From CAIVPM01 sp049242865 (GTDB lineage Bacteria; Bacteroidota; Bacteroidia; Chitinophagales; Chitinophagaceae): 18,852 nt of DNA. Location: positions 1 to 18,852 of the forward strand of contig JBMLOR010000243.1 in the NCBI GenBank assembly GCA_049242865.1, written 5' to 3'. The position numbers were made by a program, and so were the translations under genes. Position 1 is the first letter of the stretch; the number at the start of each line of letters is the position of its first letter. Below are positions 7,784 to 15,484 of the stretch, piece after piece. The notes beneath the pieces were generated by a model. The model ran no database searches and was not told the DNA's origin. It saw only the letters and a list, made by a program, of their open reading frames with translations.

Positions 7784-9505
7784 ATGATAACATTTAGTGA
7801 GTTAGGATTGGATGAAAGATTGGTACAAGCGACAGAAGCTTTAGGATACGTGAACCCTACACCAATACAAGAAAAGTCAATTCCTGTATTGATTAGCGGT
7901 ACAAAAGACATGATTGGATTAGCCCAAACAGGAACAGGAAAAACAGCTGCATTTGGTTTACCCTTATTACATTTAGTAAACGAAAAAGATAAATTTGCCC
8001 AAGCATTAGTTGTATGCCCAACACGTGAATTATGCTTACAAATTGTGAAAGAAATGGATTTGTTTAAGCAATTCATTCCACAAATGCAAATTGTTGCAGT
8101 ATATGGAGGAAGTAGCATTGGTTTACAAATTAGAGATCTTAAACGTGGTGTACAAATTGTAGTTGCCACGCCCGGAAGATTAATTGATTTAATTGAGCGT
8201 AAAGCCATTAACCTTGAACAAATAAAATTTGTTGTTTTAGACGAAGCAGATGAAATGCTAAACATGGGTTTTAAAGAAGATATAGAGTTTATTCTTCAAA
8301 ACACACCAAATCGTGAAAGCACTTGGCTTTTTAGTGCTACCATGCCATCAGAAATAAAAAGGGTTAGTAAAAAATATATGACCGATCCTTTTGAAGTTAC
8401 TGTAGGTAAAGTAAATACAGCCAATAAAAATATTGATCATCAATATTATATCACACAAGCACAGCATAGATACGAAACGCTAAAAAGATTAATTGACTTT
8501 AATCCAGGTATGTATGGTATCATTTTTACACGTACAAAAATGGATGCCCAAGAAATTGCAGAAAAACTAACCCGCGAAGGTTATGATATTGATGCATTAC
8601 ATGGCGACTTATCTCAACCTCAACGTGATAAGGTGATGAATGCTTTTAGAGATAAAACTTTGCAATTATTAATTGCAACAGATGTTGCTGCAAGAGGTAT
8701 TGATGTTAAAGAAATTACACACGTAATAAACTTTGAATTGCCTGATGACACTGAAGTTTACACACACAGAAGTGGACGTACAGGCCGTGCAGGAAGCACA
8801 GGTATTTGTATGAGTATCATTCATCAAAGAGAGTTGAGTAAGCTAAAATCTATTGAACGATTGGTACAGTCTCAATTCCACAAAATGGATATTCCTGCAG
8901 GAAAAGATGTTTGTCGTAAACAGTTCTACCATTTCATGGACAATTTGCTTAAAGTTGATATTTCACATGGCGACTATCAAACTTATTTGCCCATGTTACA
9001 AGAAAAGTTTGCCGATGTTACAAAAGAAGAAATTCTTACCAGGATGGCTGCTACAGAATTTGATAGATTTTTAAGGTATTATGAAAATAGTGAAGACCTT
9101 AACATTCGTGAACAAAAAAGAAATGATAGAGGTGACAGAAAAGATGCACGAAATGATAATAGTAGAGATAGAAACAATAGAAACGACAGAAATAGCCGAA
9201 ACGATAGAAACGACAGAGGCGATAGAGGCAATGACAGATATGAATCTGGAAAAAATAGTGGCGGTAACATGCAACGAATTTTTGTGAATCTTGGCACAAA
9301 AGATGGCTTTTATAAATCTAGCTTTTTACAATTTGTACTCGATATGAGTGACCTTAAAAAAGATGTAGTAGGAAAAATTGATATGAAAGAAATGAATAGT
9401 TGGATTGAGGTAGAACGAAAATCGGCAAAACAAATGATTACGGCTATTGATGGCAAAAACTATCGAGGCCGAAAAATTAGAATGAACGACGCAAACAGCA
9501 GATAA
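7784..9505 (+). CDS. DEAD-box ATP-dependent RNA helicase (DeaD/CsdA-like)
   Basis: This 573-residue cytoplasmic enzyme unwinds RNA duplexes, probably in ribosome assembly or mRNA turnover, and is often cold-induced. All core motifs are present: Q-motif (PTPIQEKSIPVL), Walker A AQTGTGKT (47-54), PTRELC, TPGRLID, D153-E-A-D, S184-A-T, ARGIDV and H328-R-S-G-R-T-G-R. After the helicase core and a linker domain comes a low-complexity stretch (about residues 441-488) of repeated Arg, Asp and Asn. The protein ends with a DbpA-type RNA-binding domain (about 495-573), which starts QRIFVNLGTKDGF and ends GRKIRM. The gene is monocistronic: its own -7 box lies upstream and a strong terminator follows 3 nt after the stop. 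The symbol is withheld because several DEAD-box paralogs are usual. Confidence 0.95.
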   Translation: MITFSELGLDERLVQATEALGYVNPTPIQEKSIPVLISGTKDMIGLAQTGTGKTAAFGLPLLHLVNEKDKFAQALVVCPTRELCLQIVKEMDLFKQFIPQMQIVAVYGGSSIGLQIRDLKRGVQIVVATPGRLIDLIERKAINLEQIKFVVLDEADEMLNMGFKEDIEFILQNTPNRESTWLFSATMPSEIKRVSKKYMTDPFEVTVGKVNTANKNIDHQYYITQAQHRYETLKRLIDFNPGMYGIIFTRTKMDAQEIAEKLTREGYDIDALHGDLSQPQRDKVMNAFRDKTLQLLIATDVAARGIDVKEITHVINFELPDDTEVYTHRSGRTGRAGSTGICMSIIHQRELSKLKSIERLVQSQFHKMDIPAGKDVCRKQFYHFMDNLLKVDISHGDYQTYLPMLQEKFADVTKEEILTRMAATEFDRFLRYYENSEDLNIREQKRNDRGDRKDARNDNSRDRNNRNDRNSRNDRNDRGDRGNDRYESGKNSGGNMQRIFVNLGTKDGFYKSSFLQFVLDMSDLKKDVVGKIDMKEMNSWIEVERKSAKQMITAIDGKNYRGRKIRMNDANSR

Positions 9506-9508
9506 ATT

Positions 9509-9541
9509 AAAAGGTTAGTAAATACAAACTAACCTTTTTTT
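9509..9541 (+). terminator. Rho-independent terminator of the helicase gene
   Basis: Perfect 11-bp arms AAAAGGTTAGT (9509-9519) and ACTAACCTTTT (9528-9538) enclose an 8-nt loop, and the T-run extends to 9541. It begins 3 nt after the helicase stop codon and lies about 45 nt before the next promoter box. Confidence 0.85.
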
Positions 9542-9584
9542 ATAGAACAAATTTTATTTAAAGCATTATTACGCAATAATATTT

Positions 9585-9592
9585 TAGATTTG
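9585..9592 (+). promoter_or_regulatory. Predicted -7 promoter box of the M1 peptidase gene
   Basis: TAGATTTG matches the consensus TAnnTTTG and lies 3 nt before the ATG at 9596. This suggests a leaderless or nearly leaderless transcript. There is no good TTTG at the -33 position. An inverted repeat ATTATT-acgc-AATAAT (9565-9580) sits just upstream, where a regulator could bind. Confidence 0.45.
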
Positions 9593-9595
9593 TTT

Positions 9596-11914
9596 ATGAG
9601 ATTTATTGTATTATTTACATTCACATTTTTACATGCCTTTAAGGCAATTACACAAATTAATGATGCAGGAGTTGTATTACACAGAATTCCAACAAATGTA
9701 AATTACAATAATGCAAATGCAAAAACTAGTGGATTTAGCTCAACAGGTAGTAATTTAGATGTTGTATTTCATCGGTTAAACTTTACCGCAAATCCTGATG
9801 ATGTAACAAAAACACTTATTGGCGATGTTACTACATACTTTAAAACAACTGAACCAAATGTTATTTCGCTAAGTTTCGATTTTAACGAAAACTCATTTAA
9901 TAACACAGATTTAATAGTTAAATATCATGGTGTGAATTGTGTAGTTAACTTTCCAAGTACAGGTAACATTAATGTGCTACAAATTAGTTTACCAACACCA
10001 ATACTGTTTACAGGAACATTAGATTCTGTCAATATTATTTATAAAGGAATTCCACCAGCTGAATTAGGTGCAGCTACAGGATATCAAAGAGAGGTTGACA
10101 ATGTGGGCAACAATTATATTTATACGTTAAGTGAAAGTTATGAAGATAGAGATTGGTGGCCATGCAAAGCTGATATGCAAGATAAAATTGACAGTTTAGA
10201 CATAAACGTAACTGTTCCCAACATTTTTTGGGTAGCGAGTAATGGTTTGATGGTAGACTCAAGTATAGTAGGTGCCAATAGAGTTTTTAAATTCAAACAT
10301 CGTTATCCAATTGCTAGTTATTTGGTTAGCTTAGGTATAGCAAAATATAAAAAAATATATCTTGGCAATTTAGTTTCTGGCAGTAAAACAGTGCCATTTA
10401 TTGTTAACTATTTTCCTGATAAATCCCCAACAACAGAAAATAATATTCTAAACTTTTTAAACAATCACAAACTAGTATTTGAAGCTTTGAGCAATTTATT
10501 TGGAACTTATCCCTTTAATGATGAAAAGCACGGGTTTTATGAATTTGGCTTTAGCGGAGGAATGGAACATCAAACATTTTCTGGATTAAGCAATAGTGCA
10601 TTTCAAGCTAATAGCATAATGACACATGAACTAGCCCATCAATGGTGGGGCGATAAAGTAACTTTTAGCACTTGGACTCACTTATGGCTAGCAGAAGGAT
10701 TTGCAACCTACAGCGAAGCATTGGCTTATGAATTTGTACCTTCTATTGGCATTAGTGAAGTAACTAAAATGGCCAATATTAAAACATCGGCACGTAACAA
10801 CACAAGCACTCCAATATTAATTTCAAATATTGCTAGTAGCAATACCATTTGGACAACAAACAATACAACTGCAGTGTATAATAGAGGTTGTATGGTTGCC
10901 AGCATGCTAAGGGCATTATTAGGCGATTCAAAGTTTTTTACTGCTTGTAAAAACTATTTATTAAACAATAGCTTGGCGTATAAAAGTGCAACTACAAATG
11001 ATTTACAACTAGCTATGGAACAACAATTTGGCGATACTCTTACAGGCTTTTTTAATGAATGGATGAACAAAAAAGGTACTCCAAACTACAATATTCAATG
11101 GGGGAAAAACAACAATAAAATTAATTTACAATGCAACCAAACTGTGAATAGCAGTGGGGCAAATTTTACGGCTGCTACTTTTTTTCCCATGCCAATCATT
11201 ATTAAAATAGCTGATACTATTAATGGACTTGATACTACTGTAATCATCTACCATCAATCGCCCAATAAATTTCAACTTGGAGGCAATGGTTTAGGAACTA
11301 TTGTTAACGGCAATGTGGTGAGCTACAATTTATCATTTGTACCTAACAAAGTAATTTTTGATCCTAGTAATAAAACTATGGCTTCTGCAAGCATTACATT
11401 TTCAGCCTTACTACCCTTGCAAAAAATTAATGCTCAAATAGTACAATCAAACACTATCGAGGCCAACATTCTAACAAACTCACTGATTGATAAAGTTGAC
11501 ATTCAAAGTCGTGAAAGCAATAATGAATTTAATACAGTTGCAACAATGCAATTAGTAAGCAATCAAAAATACATATATAAAATACCGCAGCATACAACTC
11601 CAAAAACAGTATTTAGAGTTGTAGCCAATACAAGCAATGGTTTAATGTATAGTGAAGAAATTTTGTACAATAATAGTAAGCCAAAAACGTCAATTACAGT
11701 TTATCCAAATCCAGCAAAAAATAGTATTTATGTGAACTCCACCACTAAATATGACAAACTACAAGTAAAAGATATCGCAGGTAAGCTTCTACTACAAAAT
11801 ACAATTTACACAAACAAAATGGTGAACATTGAAAGCTTAAAAAGAGGCACTTACATTGTAGAAATTTTTAAAGAAAAAGTACTGCTTGGTATTTCTACAT
11901 TTATAAAAGAATAA
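9596..11914 (+). CDS. M1-family zinc metallopeptidase with type IX secretion sorting domain
   Basis: This 772-residue secreted aminopeptidase-like enzyme starts with a signal peptide (MRFIVLFTFTFLHAF...). An N-terminal beta domain follows, with SESYEDRDWWPCKADMQDK. The gluzincin active site is HELAHQWWG: zinc ligands H344, H348 and E367 (HEXXH-X18-E), general base E345. The substrate-binding exopeptidase motif appears as SGGMEH in place of the classic GAMEN, and VYNRG carries the likely catalytic Tyr. The last 75 or so residues, from SITVYPNPAKNSIYV to the C-terminal IKE, form a Por/T9SS type A sorting domain, so the enzyme should be exported across the outer membrane. An in-frame TTG at 9590 precedes the ATG but is rejected because the -7 box overlaps it. 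The gene appears monocistronic. Confidence 0.93.
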   Translation: MRFIVLFTFTFLHAFKAITQINDAGVVLHRIPTNVNYNNANAKTSGFSSTGSNLDVVFHRLNFTANPDDVTKTLIGDVTTYFKTTEPNVISLSFDFNENSFNNTDLIVKYHGVNCVVNFPSTGNINVLQISLPTPILFTGTLDSVNIIYKGIPPAELGAATGYQREVDNVGNNYIYTLSESYEDRDWWPCKADMQDKIDSLDINVTVPNIFWVASNGLMVDSSIVGANRVFKFKHRYPIASYLVSLGIAKYKKIYLGNLVSGSKTVPFIVNYFPDKSPTTENNILNFLNNHKLVFEALSNLFGTYPFNDEKHGFYEFGFSGGMEHQTFSGLSNSAFQANSIMTHELAHQWWGDKVTFSTWTHLWLAEGFATYSEALAYEFVPSIGISEVTKMANIKTSARNNTSTPILISNIASSNTIWTTNNTTAVYNRGCMVASMLRALLGDSKFFTACKNYLLNNSLAYKSATTNDLQLAMEQQFGDTLTGFFNEWMNKKGTPNYNIQWGKNNNKINLQCNQTVNSSGANFTAATFFPMPIIIKIADTINGLDTTVIIYHQSPNKFQLGGNGLGTIVNGNVVSYNLSFVPNKVIFDPSNKTMASASITFSALLPLQKINAQIVQSNTIEANILTNSLIDKVDIQSRESNNEFNTVATMQLVSNQKYIYKIPQHTTPKTVFRVVANTSNGLMYSEEILYNNSKPKTSITVYPNPAKNSIYVNSTTKYDKLQVKDIAGKLLLQNTIYTNKMVNIESLKRGTYIVEIFKEKVLLGISTFIKE

Positions 11915-11920
11915 CAAATA

Positions 11921-11950
11921 AAAAAGCTTCACAAAATTGTGAAGCTTTTT
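11921..11950. terminator. Bidirectional terminator between the M1 peptidase and tRNA-Asn
   Basis: Perfect 14-bp arms AAAAAGCTTCACAA (11921-11934) and TTGTGAAGCTTTTT (11937-11950) surround two bases. The structure has an A-run on one side and a T-run on the other, so it can end transcription from the peptidase gene (plus) and from the tRNA gene (minus). On the minus strand it begins one base after the last tRNA nucleotide. Confidence 0.85.
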
Positions 11951-11951
11951 G

Positions 11952-12025
11952 CTCTCCCTGTTGGACTTGAACCAACGACCCTCTGATTAACAGTCAGATG
12001 CTCTAACCAACTGAGCTAAGGAAGA
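11952..12025 (-). tRNA. tRNA-Asn (anticodon GUU)
   Basis: The reverse strand folds into a complete cloverleaf of 74 nt. The 7-bp acceptor is TCTTCCT/AGGGAGA with one T-G wobble, followed by T8-A9. The D arm is GCTC/GAGC, the anticodon stem TCTGA/TCAGA with loop CTGTTAA, and the T arm GTTGG-TTCAAGT-CCAAC. The anticodon GTT occupies 11989-11991, which reads Asn codons. The discriminator is G, and the next bases are CAA, so the CCA end is not encoded and must be added by the nucleotidyltransferase. A terminator follows immediately. Confidence 0.96.
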
Positions 12026-12105
12026 ATTCAATTTTTCAATTGGGTGGCAAAAATAGGGAAGTGAATTACATTACAAAATTTTTTTTACATAAATTTTATA
12101 ATTTT

Positions 12106-12501
12106 TTAATGGTCACAATCATCTTTATGAGCATGATTATGGTGCCTACAAAGTTTGTAATTATAAAAATGGGCAACTAAAATTAGTATTACAGCAGGAA
12201 ACAAAAAATACAATTGATAGCTATGCCAAACTTGCTTACATACTAAAAACAACATCCCCATTGAAAACAGAAGTATTGGCATTAAACTATGGTGATGCTT
12301 TTTAAACCCGTGAAACAATGCTATAAAACCAATTAAAAAAGCCAAAGCAATCATACCATATTCAAAAAAGGTATTATCAATGATATTTATTCCAAAAATG
12401 GGCAAACTACTTACGGCTAAGGGTAAAATAGCACAGTGAATTGCACAAGCTACTGTAGTAGCAATTCCCAAAGCATCCCAATTAATTTTAAAAAAAGGCA
12501 T
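12106..12501 (-). CDS. MerC-domain membrane protein
   Basis: This 131-residue inner-membrane protein has four predicted membrane segments. It matches the MerC family: an N-terminal LGIATTVACAIHCAILPL with the Cys pair C19 and C23, and a GFKKHHH loop between segments 2 and 3. In mercury-resistance operons MerC carries Hg(II) across the membrane via such cysteines. Here there is no merR, merT, merP or merA nearby. Stand-alone MerC-domain proteins are common in Bacteroidota, so a broader metal role is more likely. The C-terminal tail is rich in His, Cys and Asp (CRHHNHAHKDDCDH) and could bind a metal. A -7 box TAGTTTTG lies 4 nt before its ATG. Confidence 0.88.
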   Translation of the reverse strand: MPFFKINWDALGIATTVACAIHCAILPLAVSSLPIFGINIIDNTFFEYGMIALAFLIGFIALFHGFKKHHHSLMPILLFSMGMLFLVCKQVWHSYQLYFLFPAVILILVAHFYNYKLCRHHNHAHKDDCDH

Positions 12502-12505
12502 TATG

Positions 12506-12513
12506 CAAAACTA
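12506..12513 (-). promoter_or_regulatory. Predicted -7 promoter box of the MerC-like gene
   Basis: On the minus strand the box reads TAGTTTTG, a full match to TAnnTTTG, separated from the ATG at 12501 by the four bases CATA. A T-rich run around 12531-12536 is at a plausible -33 distance but is not a clean TTTG. The spacing predicts a leaderless transcript. Confidence 0.45.
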
Positions 12514-12659
12514 GCTTTTTATTGATTACAGAAAAATTACTCTTGCACATTACAAGTTTTAATTAATAACTAGTGCTTACATTAATAAAATTAATCAAAC
12601 CAAAATAAAAGCAAACACCATGTACCCATAATAATCACACAAAAAGCAATATACTGAAC

Positions 12660-12691
12660 AAAAAATGGGTGCCTTAAAAAAAAGACACCCA
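12660..12691 (-). terminator. Rho-independent terminator of the fasciclin-domain gene
   Basis: On the minus strand TGGGTGTC and GGCACCCA form an 8-bp stem (one G-T pair) with a T-rich 10-nt loop, followed by six Ts. It starts about 28 nt after the stop codon of the fasciclin gene. Confidence 0.75.
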
Positions 12692-12719
12692 ACACCTATA
12701 CTTCAAATACCCCGTTGTA

Positions 12720-13265
12720 CTACATTGGCATTACTACTGTATCAATTACATGAATAACTCCATTGCTTTGATACACATCGCTGATAGTAATGATTGACAT
12801 TCCACCTTTTGCATCCCAAAGCATTAGGTTTTTTCCTTTTTTTGAAATTTTCAACACACCACCTTGTACTGTTGTAAAAGTTGCTACTCCTTTTCCTTCT
12901 TTAATTTTTTTTGAAATTTCACTAGCATCAAATTTTCCTGCTACAACATGGTAAGTTAAAATTTTGGTAAGCAAGGCTTTATTTTCTGGCTTTACCAAGG
13001 TTTCTACTGTACCTGCTGGTAATTTATCAAAAGCACTGTTTGTAGGTGCAAACACTGTAAATGGGCCAGCACTTTGCAATGTTTCTACAAGGCCTGCTGC
13101 TTTTACTGCTGCAACAAGTGTAGTATGATCTTTGCTATTTACAGCATTCATTACAATGTTTTTTGATGGATACATGGCTGCTCCACCAACTTCAACTGTT
13201 TTTTCTTGGGCAAATGTTGTTGTAATAATTAATAAACTAACAACTGCAAAACAAACTTTTTTCAT
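12720..13265 (-). CDS. Secreted fasciclin (FAS1) domain protein
   Basis: This 181-residue protein has an N-terminal signal peptide (MKKVCFAVVSLLIITTTFAQ) and a single FAS1 domain filling about residues 38-181. The two conserved FAS1 blocks are visible: H1 as FTVFAPTNSAFDKLP and H2 as KILTYHVVAGK. The typical end follows, NGVIHVIDTVVMPM. FAS1 domains mediate adhesion or protein-protein contacts outside the cell; no enzymatic role is known for the small bacterial forms. Because there is no lipobox and no sorting domain, a periplasmic location is inferred. The gene is monocistronic and has its own terminator. Confidence 0.93.
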   Translation of the reverse strand: MKKVCFAVVSLLIITTTFAQEKTVEVGGAAMYPSKNIVMNAVNSKDHTTLVAAVKAAGLVETLQSAGPFTVFAPTNSAFDKLPAGTVETLVKPENKALLTKILTYHVVAGKFDASEISKKIKEGKGVATFTTVQGGVLKISKKGKNLMLWDAKGGMSIITISDVYQSNGVIHVIDTVVMPM

Positions 13266-13450
13266 ATTCTTTATTTTTTAAAATGTTTTAATACCTATAC
13301 CTACGCAGTAACATAAAAATTAGATGTTATTCTTAAAAAAAAATTAAGAAATAATAAGTTTACTATGAAAAACACTAATGAAACTATTTTTAAAATACTT
13401 TTAGGATGCTTAGATATTTAATATTTTTTTAAACCACTAAAACTAATTAA

Positions 13451-13912
13451 ATGAGATTTTTTAACATCATCCTCCTTGCATTTGCAATGAGTAGCTGTAA
13501 CAACCAAGAATCTGCACAAAAAGAAATTAAGCCAACAACCAACATAAAATTTAATTGCTATCTGTATGCTTGGAATAACGATACTGTGTCGCTTCAATTA
13601 AAAGATAGCAATGCCATTATTACTGGCACTCTGAATTACTTACCTTATGAAAAAGATGGTACAATTGGAGAGCTTTATGATGGAAAGTTTTTTGGCGACA
13701 CCTTATTTGCAACTTATAAATCCTACCAAGAAGGCATTGAAACAATTGGCGAAATGGCCATACTAAAAAAGGGAGATACTTATATTTTAACTAATGATCA
13801 TTTTGGTGGAGATAATTACAAATATGATGCAGCATACACCAATGGCAAATTTGTTGATAAAAGTAAAATTACATTTACTGGCGATACCTTAAAACTAGTT
13901 ACTTGCAGGTAA
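13451..13912 (+). CDS. Predicted lipoprotein, function unknown
   Basis: This 153-residue protein has a short signal ending in a lipobox-like FAMSSC, predicting lipidation at C16. The mature part is polar and strand-rich, with Gly-Thr turns (ITGTLNYLPYEKDGTIGELYDGKFFGDTLFATYKS). That layout resembles small beta-sandwich or lipocalin-like lipoproteins in Bacteroidota, but I do not recognise a named family. It precedes the three-copy lipoprotein cluster on the same strand. It does not share that family's DxNxDG loop or Cys-rich end, so it is not a fourth copy. The gap to the next ATG is 124 nt. Confidence 0.72.
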   Translation: MRFFNIILLAFAMSSCNNQESAQKEIKPTTNIKFNCYLYAWNNDTVSLQLKDSNAIITGTLNYLPYEKDGTIGELYDGKFFGDTLFATYKSYQEGIETIGEMAILKKGDTYILTNDHFGGDNYKYDAAYTNGKFVDKSKITFTGDTLKLVTCR

Positions 13913-14036
13913 GGTAATAATATCTAATTTAGTTTTTATAACAAATGAAAATTTAATTTAAGGAAAATGGGTTGGAATAAAACTAACACCCAACTAACCC
14001 TATATTTTGGCAATACTTTATTTAAATAAATTTAAA

Positions 14037-14705
14037 ATGAAAATGAAATATTTTTTCTTTTTATTGACTGCAGCCTTTATTAGTTGCAACATGGGCAAAA
14101 ACCTTAACGACAAATCACTACACTTAAAAGCAAGTCCCACTGTTAGTTGGGAAACTAAAAAAATTTTACAAGACACTTTGTTTAGATGGTATCTTAAAAA
14201 TTACCAACAAGACATAGCATTTTATGGTGGCTCGCGTTTAAATATAGATTCAATTAAAGGCGATACAAGCTTATTAATTGATGGTTACGATTTTAATGAA
14301 GAAAATATGGGTGAACACGAAACTATTATTCCTGCTTGCAAAGATTTTATTGAAGGTGATTTAAATAACGATGGTTTTAACGATTTAATCATTAGTGTTT
14401 ATTACAATCAGGGTTCACGCCCTAGACTTACTAATTTTTGCTACATTACAAAAAATAATGAGCTCACATTTTATAAAACGTTTAGTATTCATGAGCTTGG
14501 AATTTGTAGCCATGTAAACGATACAAGTGGAAGATTTTTCCCTGCAAAAATTGAAAATGGTAGATTAGTTGGGCAAACAGACTGCCTGCAAAAAGGAGAT
14601 CCCGGCTGTTGCCCTTCGTTAGAATACATTACTTATTACACTTTTGATAATGGCTTTAAGTTTGAAAAAAACGTAATTAAAGATTCTTCGAGAGTTAGGC
14701 ATTAA
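14037..14705 (+). CDS. Tandem lipoprotein paralog A with DxNxDG loop
   Basis: This 222-residue protein starts at the ATG at 14037. An upstream in-frame TTG (14007) would only add residues before a normal signal. The signal ends at the lipobox AAFISC. The core holds D108-x-N-x-D-G-x-x-D in GDLNNDGFNDLIISVYYN, which resembles a single calcium-binding loop of the FG-GAP/EF-hand-like type. The C-terminal half has CYIT, LGICS, QTDCLQ and GDPGCCPS, likely forming disulfides in the periplasm or at the surface. It is closely related to the next two genes; a 62-bp block is identical with copy B. Function unknown. Confidence 0.8.
   Translation: MKMKYFFFLLTAAFISCNMGKNLNDKSLHLKASPTVSWETKKILQDTLFRWYLKNYQQDIAFYGGSRLNIDSIKGDTSLLIDGYDFNEENMGEHETIIPACKDFIEGDLNNDGFNDLIISVYYNQGSRPRLTNFCYITKNNELTFYKTFSIHELGICSHVNDTSGRFFPAKIENGRLVGQTDCLQKGDPGCCPSLEYITYYTFDNGFKFEKNVIKDSSRVRH
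14532..14593 (+). repeat. 62-bp block identical to copy B of the lipoprotein family
   Basis: Bases 14532-14593 are identical to 15239-15300. After a few mismatches a further 29-bp identical run follows (14598-14626 versus 15305-15333). Identity includes third codon positions, unlike the 5' halves of the same genes, which differ by many substitutions. This patchy pattern points to gene conversion or partial recent duplication. Confidence 0.8.
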
Positions 14706-14743
14706 GTACAGTTTTACTAACACTTAGTTATTAATTTAATGAA

Positions 14744-15412
14744 ATGAAACAAACAATGAAATACTTTTTCTTTTTAATGATTGTTGCCATTACTAGTTGC
14801 AAAATAAGCAATAAGCCTGTAGATAACTTAGTACACATAAAGGCAACCCCTACCATAAGCAGGGAAACTAAACAATTTTTAAGAGATAGTTTATTTAAAT
14901 GGTTTCAAAAAAAATACCAGCTTGACATTGAATACTATGGTGGAACACAAGTGAAAATAGATTCGAGCGAAGGGCAAATTCAATTAGATATCATAGGAGA
15001 AGATAATGAAGAAACACTTTCACCAATTACTATAATTCCTGAGATTAAGAATTTTATTGAAGGCGATTTAAACCATGATGGCTTTAATGATTTAATTATT
15101 AGTATTTATTACAACCAAGCTGCTCGACCTAGATTAAGAAATTACTGCTACATTACTAAAAATAATGAACTTACATTTTATAAAGTTTTCAGCATTCATG
15201 AACTTGGAATTTGTGATAATATTACTGATACAAGTGGTAGATTTTTCCCTGCAAAAATTGAAAATGGTAGATTAGTTGGGCAAACAGACTGCCTGCAAAA
15301 TGGTGATCCCGGCTGTTGCCCTTCGTTAGAATATATTAGCTATTTTACTTTTGACAATGGTTTTAAGTTTGAAAAAAATGTTATTAAAGATTCTTCGAGA
15401 GTTAGGCATTAA
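14744..15412 (+). CDS. Tandem lipoprotein paralog B with DxNxDG loop
   Basis: This second copy also encodes 222 residues from the ATG at 14744; a second ATG at 14756 gives the MKYFFFL start seen in the other copies. The lipobox is AITSC. It keeps GDLNHDGFNDLIISIYYN at residues 107-124, and LGICD, QTDCLQ and GDPGCCPS near the C-terminus. It lacks the Cys that precedes the loop in copies A and C (PEIKNF replaces PACK). The last 60 or so residues are almost the same as in copy A, while the N-terminal third is much more diverged. The gap to copy A is 38 nt, so the genes are probably co-transcribed. Function unknown. Confidence 0.8.
   Translation: MKQTMKYFFFLMIVAITSCKISNKPVDNLVHIKATPTISRETKQFLRDSLFKWFQKKYQLDIEYYGGTQVKIDSSEGQIQLDIIGEDNEETLSPITIIPEIKNFIEGDLNHDGFNDLIISIYYNQAARPRLRNYCYITKNNELTFYKVFSIHELGICDNITDTSGRFFPAKIENGRLVGQTDCLQNGDPGCCPSLEYISYFTFDNGFKFEKNVIKDSSRVRH
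15239..15300 (+). repeat. 62-bp block identical to copy A of the lipoprotein family
   Basis: This is the partner of the block at 14532-14593. It begins in the codons for GRFFPAKIENGRLVGQTDCLQ. The third paralog has the same protein region but not the nucleotide identity, so homogenisation appears limited to copies A and B. Confidence 0.8.
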
Positions 15413-15484
15413 AACTATTTATAAAGTTTATTATAGTAACAAAACTTATTTAAATAATTGTTTATAACATAAAATAGTAATAAC

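Noticed and set aside
9071..9299. Several overlapping open frames on both strands over the helicase linker
   Set aside because: They are by-products of the repetitive Arg/Asp/Asn codons; their products are low-complexity Ser/Phe/Ile or Thr/Ile/Glu runs.
13330..13350. Inverted repeat TTCTTAA/TTAAGAA in the spacer upstream of the fasciclin gene
   Set aside because: The stem is only A/T with one G-C pair and an all-A loop; such structures are expected by chance in this composition.
13365..13421. An 18-codon frame starting MKNTNETIFK between the fasciclin and lipoprotein genes
   Set aside because: It is very short, has no promoter or conserved motif, and the region is AT-rich, so chance is the better explanation.
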